From contig NC_092641.1 in NCBI RefSeq assembly GCF_039555335.1, positions 31,370,848 through 31,434,847 on the forward strand: DNA of 64,000 bases. Direction: 5' to 3'. Below are positions 58,433 to 64,000 of this stretch, in pieces. The first letter of the stretch is position 1. Every line of letters starts with the position of its first letter. The stretch comes from Amphiura filiformis. Lineage: Eukaryota; Echinodermata; Ophiuroidea; Amphilepidida; Amphiuridae. Position numbers and translations under genes: made by a program. Under the pieces are notes generated by a model. It was not told where the DNA came from. It ran no database searches and saw only the letters and a list, made by a program, of their open reading frames with translations.

Positions 58433-58444
58433 CTCGCATGCGCA
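58433..58444 (-). promoter_or_regulatory. NRF-1-like site
   Basis: The minus strand reads TGCGCATGCGAG, one mismatch from the consensus YGCGCAYGCGCR. NRF-1 sites are common in promoters of mitochondrial genes and in bidirectional promoters, which suits MRPL39. Confidence 0.55.
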
Positions 58445-58461
58445 TAATTATTTACATGCCC

Positions 58462-58475
58462 GTCTCCTTGGCGAC
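58462..58475. promoter_or_regulatory. RFX X-box candidate
   Basis: GTCTCCTTGGCGAC fits RYYNYY-N2-RRNRAC, and so does its reverse complement GTCGCCAAGGAGAC. It is about 135 bp above the CFAP45 start codon, the usual position for X-boxes of cilia genes controlled by RFX factors. Confidence 0.65.
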
Positions 58476-58527
58476 CAGGGCGGAACCTTCCCATCATACA
58501 TCACGAATATGATGTCAAAGGTCATCC

Positions 58528-58533
58528 CACGTG
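58528..58533. promoter_or_regulatory. CACGTG E-box
   Basis: A perfect palindromic CACGTG about 100 bp above the MRPL39 ATG. It is short, so chance occurrence cannot be excluded. Confidence 0.35.
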
Positions 58534-58632
58534 AGGTATCAAAATTCGGAAGTATTTCACCGAGTGCAGCGCACGATAAGAAAAACATAGTTTTTCATGA
58601 ATTTATGCCATTAGCGAAGTTAAATAGTGAAC

Positions 58633-58681
58633 ATGAGGTTAATAAGGTTATCTGAATCGGTCATCCGCAGGACATGCCGTT
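58633..58681 (+). CDS. MRPL39: MRPL39 exon 1, targeting peptide
   Basis: ATG at 58633, an in-frame TAA four codons upstream, strong donor GTAAGTAA at 58682, phase 1 out, as exon 2 requires. The peptide has six Arg in 16 residues. Confidence 0.85.
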
Positions 58682-61600
58682 GTAAGTAACTAAAGGCTAA
58701 GTAGTTTTATACCCTTTTGTTGACGTTTTTAGTCGTACGTAGGTAAGGTAAGCTTACTTGTTACATTACAGTTTGCACACAATTTGTACATACATGTATT
58801 GACATTGTATCATGAATTTGATGATCAGACAAACCATGCAAACCTTAGTTAACACATTTGCTAGTCAGCCAAATTGACCCAAGAATCCCACATGGAATTT
58901 TAGAGGGTCCGATTTTGATAGCAATTTCATATCAACATCAAATTGATCAATTCATATTGGCTGGACTTAGCCCTAGAACTCTGGCCATAGTATCCGTTTT
59001 TACTTCCACTAGGGCCAGAGGCACTTACATTGAAAAATTTGTTGGAGATGCTTGAACGATCCAGTACAAAAAATCAATGCTTGATCGAACCAATACAAAT
59101 GTGTGTCAGGTCACTAATTAACATGATAAAACCCACTTGAGAACACACAATCGCCAGTCATTTCTAAAGACGCATTTATACTCAATCGCTTTTGCAGAAA
59201 TCTGAATCGCACGCATGATCAGTGTACTAAATCGCCGTCGTATTTGCCTGCTGAGCATGCGCATAAATCGCTGTTTTTCAAAAGCGACACGTAGGCCTAT
59301 ATTGACACCCTCTGTCGGTCAAGGATTCAGTCTGATGATGAGCAACCCATGGGTATAAACACAGCTTTACACAATGACTAATTTACATAGGCACAAAAGA
59401 CCGTGTTCATGTACGTTACTCAGCCAAACATGGCAGAGTAGGTCCCGGATGACGGTACATGTTCCTATCTCCTCAATGTTATACCTTTCCAACAAGGAAA
59501 GAGATACGAAAAGCGAACGTCTAGCTGGACTCGGAAGAGTCGAGTATAGAAGCCAAGCTTGTGCGGGGGTAAAGCTGCTTATTGTTGTTGTACTTGAATA
59601 CTTGTAGGCTGCTTGCTTGAACGGTGGTTTCTTTTAGACTGTTCCAGTCGGTAATGGTTCGGGGGAAAAATTAGTTTTTGTGGCACTGGATGCGAGTTTG
59701 GTGGTGAATGAAACTTTTTGTATTATTGCGGCGAGAAAGCCGGGTAACTGGCGTAAGGTAACGGTCACTGGGGATGTCTATCTCATCATGGACGATCTTC
59801 TACATCATGGACTTGTAAGCGGGCTGTTTTTCTTCTCTCCTCCATCCAGTGACTGCCATCCAAGGTCGTTGAGGAAAGTTGTTACAGTTCCTTTAGTACG
59901 CTCAAAGTTGGATCTATATGATATTATTGTAGGCATACCTTAAATTTAACACATTTGGCATTTGCTACATGTAGTCAGCCAAATTCACCTAGAACACAAT
60001 ACATATAGAAATACATCTACAGGTAGGTCAAGGAAACCTACATAAATATGTTGTCTAGATACTTCACTTGACCCAATATGATTTTTTATCCATGGTGATG
60101 ATGAGACACTCGCACATGGAATTTTAGAGGGATTTTGATAGCAGTTCCACATAGTCATAGAAAAGCTGCTATCATCATGAGACTAAGATCTAGAAACACC
60201 ACCGAAATGCTGTTTTGTTAGCTGAATCTTTTTGATGAAAGTCAATCTTTGTATACATGTATCTGCTACGGAAAGTGCTACGACAAAAAGGTTTTCAGTT
60301 TTGGCTTTCTTTACTCAAGGGCTTTAATTTGATATATAAAATGATGCAGTTTGATGGCAAATTTGAATTCACCTAGCATACCTACATATTGAAAATCTGC
60401 TCTATCTAGATTAAATATTTCATATCTGTTAATAGGTCGCATGTCATAAGTTGGGTACAATTTCCATTACATGGTCAAAAATTACAAAAAATGAATTTTT
60501 TGATATGTTAAGGGAAGGGGTATGAACGTTTGGACAGTATTTATTGTGGGACATTAGAGCACATCAGACATATCGAATTGCATTATGAATATGAAGAATG
60601 GCCTTCTGATATCAAATAATTTTGATTTTTTGAAATTCGCAATGTAATACGTTTATGGCAAATCATTAAAATTGATATTTTTGATATTTAACAGTACTCG
60701 AAGTAAACTTTATAAATCTGACAATTTCTACCTAAAGTGTACGTAGGTGGGATGAAAAGCCGACGATCAATTGAAAATTTTGACCTTTCGTAGTGAAGAT
60801 ATGGATTTTTTCCCAAAACACACAAAAAAATAGGTCTTTTGGGAAAAAAATCGATATCTTCAAAATAAAAAGTCAAAATTTTCAATTGATCGTCGGCTTT
60901 TCATCACAGCTACATACACTTTAAGACTATATCATTAAATTTATAAAATTTACTTCGAGGACTGTTATATCTCCAAAATGTTTAAAATATCAAATTTTAA
61001 TAATTTGTCATAAAATTTGTATTATATCGTGAATTTCATAAATGAAAATTATTTGATATCAGAAAGACATTCTTCGTATTCAGAATGCAATTCGATAGGT
61101 CTGATGTGCTCTCATGTCCCACAAAAATGCTGTCAAACGCTCAAAACGCTCATTCCAGTTCCCTTAACATGTTGTATATTGACAATCTCTAATAATTAAC
61201 ACCATTTTTAACCTTAACATGTGCTTATTTTTTGAGATAATGCTTAATTACTAATTAATTACAGGCATCTATGTAAATCTCAAATTTCAAATGTGTTTTT
61301 CTCAAATCGGACCTCAATTACAAAAATGACTGTAAATTTTTTATTTTATGCAATTGCAAGAATGTCATCAGATTTGGAGGATATGTTCTCAATACATGAA
61401 TGCTTCAAATGAACTATTTAAAATAATTGTACGTACATGTTAATTACATTGTGAAGGTCAATGACCTTTTTACGAGTAATTAGCGAGATGGTTATTCTAT
61501 TATTGAGGAAATGAATATCAAGAAGAGAAATATACATTAGCATATTGCTGAAAATACTGAAATTCAACTAGGATTTCATTAAAAATGAAAAAAAATGGAA

Positions 61601-64000
61601 CATAATACCCTTTAAGGTGGTACTACACACCTTGATAAATTTGTGACTATTTTTGCATTTTTCTCAAAAAATAATATCACACTGGTAACAAAAGTTATGT
61701 ATATTATAGGGGTAAGGAATTCAGTTACTACACTGGAATTTCAGTAACTCAAGACAAGGGGTTCATTATGTTAAGAAATGAGGTACATTTTAGCGGTACC
61801 TCTTTTCTTATCATAAATAACTTACCGCTTATCTTGAGTTACTGAAATTCCAGTGTAGTAACTGGATTCCTTTACCAGTGTGTAGTTACTTTTTGAGAAA
61901 AATGCAAAATTAGTCACAAAATTTATCAGGGGGTGTAGTACCACATTAAAGTAGTCAGTAATTGTTTTAGTTGTACAAATTCAACATTCAAAGCTGTCAA
62001 TACATCATACCCTCCCTAGATTTGAAAAAGTAACCAGTAGTTTTGACATGCTGGCGTGTGAATTTTCATATAGGCCCTATTGCACACTCCCGCATCCGCC
62101 TGCTCCACATCCGCCCTGCTCCTCCACCTCTGGCATTTTTCATTTCAACTGATGTGATTTTTTTACTGAATATGAATAATGTATAATTATATGCTTCAGT
62201 AGACTGAAAGAGTATAATATTAGGCTTAAAATGAGGTATCAACCACTGCTGTAGGATCAAATTTGTATCACATTTTTCAGAAAAGTGTAATCCCTCCACC
62301 CTTTTAGCATACCCAACTTATGACATGCGACCGTTAATGTTTTTATTTGTTTTGCACAGTTTGCATCAAGTCATGTTTTGGCTGAACATTTTTGACAAAA
62401 GTCAATCTTTGACAAGATGTAAGTTGTAACTTTGTTACAGAAAGCGGTATGATTTTAACATTCCCCTCAGAAAAGGAGACATTTTTGTTGATGGAGTCAG
62501 TGGCATATCAAGGAGGGTATGTGCTGTGGGCACCATCTCAAGGAGGTGTGAAATTTACAGAGCAGATATTTTCGTTATCTTTTATAAAAGAAATTCAATT
62601 GACTTTTTCTATTAATTGCAGGTTTTTCATCAGACCAAACAGCCGTCAGTTCAGCAATATCCGTAACACAGAAACAGAATGAAGTGTTTGACAGAGAAAA
62701 AGAGCGCCAGTTGTCACTGGTCAAAGCTATCGAGAAGGTACACGTCAAACATCTAGGCACTGAGGACGAATGTTCATTGATGATGAATAAATACCTCTCC
62801 ACACCATATCATGTTGCTATGCGTAAGTGATTTATAAAATCTGTTTGAATCTCTATAGACCTGTCTCTCTGTGTGTCTGTTCTCTCATTTTCTGTCTCTC
62901 TCCCCTATATCCCCCTCCTCCTCTTATGATGCGATCTGGTCCTTGGAGGCCAAAAGAGGTATATTTTCTTGTAACACGTTTGACATTAGGCTTAATATAC
63001 CGTACTGAAAACACCAACGATCTAGCATATACTTGGTACTCAAGTTATAAATGAAGTTTTGTGATGTAAATGTATTTTATTGTTTTTTACTTTGGTCTTT
63101 ATCTCAATTTAGAATTTGCCACCTTTGGCCTGTATGGACCAGATCATATGTGACCATCCACCACAAAGTGGTAGTAAAGTCGGCTCTAGATCATTTTCTG
63201 TTTATTGCAGATATTGAAAGAATGCACTTTCAGCTTTAAAATGACACCTCAACCAGCTTCATCGGACATCTGGAAGTGAAGTTATGGTGCATCAAAGGTC
63301 AAATTCCTAATATATTTTAGAAATCCAATACTGTTTTTGATTGTATCTCAAAATGGAAAATGCCGACTTTACGACCAGTTTGTGGTGGATGGGCACATAT
63401 AGTCTCTTCCTCTTTCCCTCCTCTCTTTCTTTCTGTCTCCCTCCATCTTCATCTCTCTCTGGCTCTACGTTTATGCTCTCTTTGATTATGCACAATGTCA
63501 AATGTAAATGAATGATTTTAGGATTCAACTCCAATAATGTTCAACTCAATGTAGTGTTGACTGCAGTCTTCCTAGTTTTAAAATGCATAAACTGGGTAAT
63601 TTGAAATGTCAGGAGACAGCTTGCTATTGTAAGCATCCAGCCATATACATGTTTAATTGCTTTATGGAAATTTTGGTGACTTTCTTAGCTTCTTTCTTTT
63701 TCTTCCTTAACTGCGTTTTAAGGGCCTTCTTGGCTGAGACTGTAAATTATTTTCCTGGCTTGTGCATCTTGTATATATGGGCTAAGTGTGTTTTTCACAG
63801 AAAAGATTCGAAGCTGCTATATAGCATGTGTCCTTGCGGACCAACCATAAAACCAACAAACAACCATATAGCAGAAGCCAGTGGTTCATTGTGGCACAGC
63901 TAGTGTGCTGGCACATGCTACTACAGCAATTACATGAAGATTGTGACCTCAGGTTTGCACTTATCATTTCAGATTTAGGAGAGCCTTACTGTAAGCATTC
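58633..64000 (+). CDS. MRPL39: MRPL39, mitochondrial large-subunit ribosomal protein mL39, 3'-truncated by window edge
   Basis: Exons 58633-58681, 62622-62822 and 63973-64000+ join in phase. The first 16 residues are Arg-rich without acidic clusters (MRLIRLSESVIRRTCR), a mitochondrial targeting peptide, followed by CFSSD, which resembles a processing site. The body reads FDREKERQLSLVKAIEKVHV, then MNKYLSTPYHVAM and HLGEPYCKHS. This aligns with FNKEKARQLSL, MNKNISTPYSCAM and HLSEWYCRKS of human MRPL39, the TGS-like N-terminal region shared with threonyl-tRNA synthetases. The protein acts in the mitochondrial matrix as part of the 39S subunit. About three quarters of the gene lies beyond the window. 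Confidence 0.92.
60508..61167. mobile_element. TTAA palindrome, family B full copy (opposite orientation)
   Basis: Starts TTAAGGGAAGGGGTATGAAC and ends GCTCATTCCAGTTCCCTTAA, 660 bp. The core is CAATTGAAAATTTTGACC with its inverse around 60830. Confidence 0.85.
61612..61949. mobile_element. TTAA-bounded palindromic MITE (family H)
   Basis: TTAAGGTGGTACTACACACC at the left and the inverse of TTAATGTGGTACTACACCCC at the right. The inner arms share TACTACACTGGAATTTCAGT. 338 bp, non-coding. Confidence 0.88.
62622..62822 (+). CDS. MRPL39: MRPL39 exon 2
   Basis: Acceptor TTAATTGCAG, donor GTAAGTGA, phase 1 in and 1 out. FSSDQTAVSSAISVTQKQNE then EKERQLSLVKAIEKVHVKHL. Confidence 0.95.
62930..63405. 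repeat. Inverted repeats in MRPL39 intron 2
   Basis: TATGTGACCATCCACCACAA (63147) faces TTTGTGGTGGATGGGCACAT (63378), with GTAAAGTCGGC / GCCGACTTTAC inside. CTGGTCCTTGGAGGCCAAAA (62937) faces TTTGGCCTGTATGGACCAGA (63124). The first theme also occurs at 38636-38903. Confidence 0.6.
63973..64000 (+). CDS. MRPL39: MRPL39 exon 3, start only
   Basis: Acceptor TTATCATTTCAG; the first two bases complete a His codon, then LGEPYCKHS to the window edge. It matches HLSEWYCRKS of human MRPL39. Confidence 0.9.

Larger units (their letters stand above)
58328..58632. promoter_or_regulatory. Bidirectional CFAP45/MRPL39 promoter
   Basis: 305 bp lie between two divergent start codons. The interval is more GC-rich and CpG-containing than its surroundings and holds an X-box, an NRF-1-like site and an E-box. 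No transposon is inserted in it, unlike nearly every other interval of this size nearby. Transcription start sites are not visible in sequence. Confidence 0.75.
57300..60390. repeat. Long inverted repeats around the bidirectional promoter
   Basis: The left arm (about 57300-57790) is mirrored by the right arm (about 59940-60390) through CTAGATCTTAGTCTCATG, CCCTCTAAAATTCCATG, TATATCAAATTAAAGCCC and GGGTCAAGTGAAGTAT. A third partial copy sits at 58841-58930, in the same orientation as the right arm. Together they bracket the CFAP45/MRPL39 promoter. They may be old transposon copies. Confidence 0.65.
58682..62621. other. MRPL39 intron 1, 3.9 kb of repeats
   Basis: It holds part of the long inverted repeats (to 60390), a family B palindrome (60508-61167) and a TTAA palindrome (61612-61949). 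CCAACTTATGACATGCGACC (about 62309) repeats, in the opposite orientation, sequence near 60433. Frames of 65-87 codons at 58858-59943 show no splice support or recognisable protein. Confidence 0.6.

Noticed and set aside
58344-58655. 103-codon plus-strand ORF with a signal-peptide-like start
   Set aside because: It overlies the shared promoter and the CFAP45 leader, shows no homology I recognise, and its hydrophobic start is the complement of an A-rich leader.
59374-59943. Frames of 77 and 87 codons as MRPL39 exon 1
   Set aside because: No donor in the phase required by exon 2; the 58633-58681 exon fits exactly.

Overview
This is animal nuclear DNA: AT-rich, with spliced genes whose short exons sit in long introns full of small inverted-repeat transposons and SINEs. 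The proteins look like those of an invertebrate deuterostome (an echinoderm-like or hemichordate-like genome). That placement is an inference; the sequence does not name a species.

Three genes can be read exon by exon with matching splice phases. (1) TTC3, plus strand, already under way at base 1 and ending with its RING-H2 finger and a TAA stop at 31308-31310; 27 coding exons are visible and the N-terminal part lies upstream. (2) CFAP45 (CCDC19), minus strand, complete from an ATG at 58327 down to a stop at 43731, ten coding exons, about 554 aa, a microtubule inner protein of motile cilia. (3) MRPL39, plus strand, with exon 1 (targeting peptide) at 58633-58681, exon 2 at 62622-62822 and the start of exon 3 at 63973; the rest is beyond the window.

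Layout: TTC3 and CFAP45 are convergent, separated by 12.4 kb (31311-43730) that holds only repeats. CFAP45 and MRPL39 are head to head, with only 305 bases between their start codons. That interval carries a good RFX X-box, an NRF-1-like site and a CACGTG E-box, so one short promoter probably serves a cilia gene and a mitochondrial ribosome gene.

The other main content is non-autonomous DNA transposons: a palindromic ~180-bp family in about a dozen copies; several unrelated families bounded by TTAA, in places abutting through one shared TTAA or nested; and hAT-like elements with 8-bp target duplications. There are also at least two tRNA-derived SINE families, a ~155-bp tandem array with higher-order structure in the last CFAP45 intron, and a 22-bp minisatellite next to a TTC3 splice donor. 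TTC3 exons 9 and 14 contain small frame breaks that a single missing G at each point would explain. They look more like homopolymer sequencing errors than decay, because all other exons are intact and in phase.
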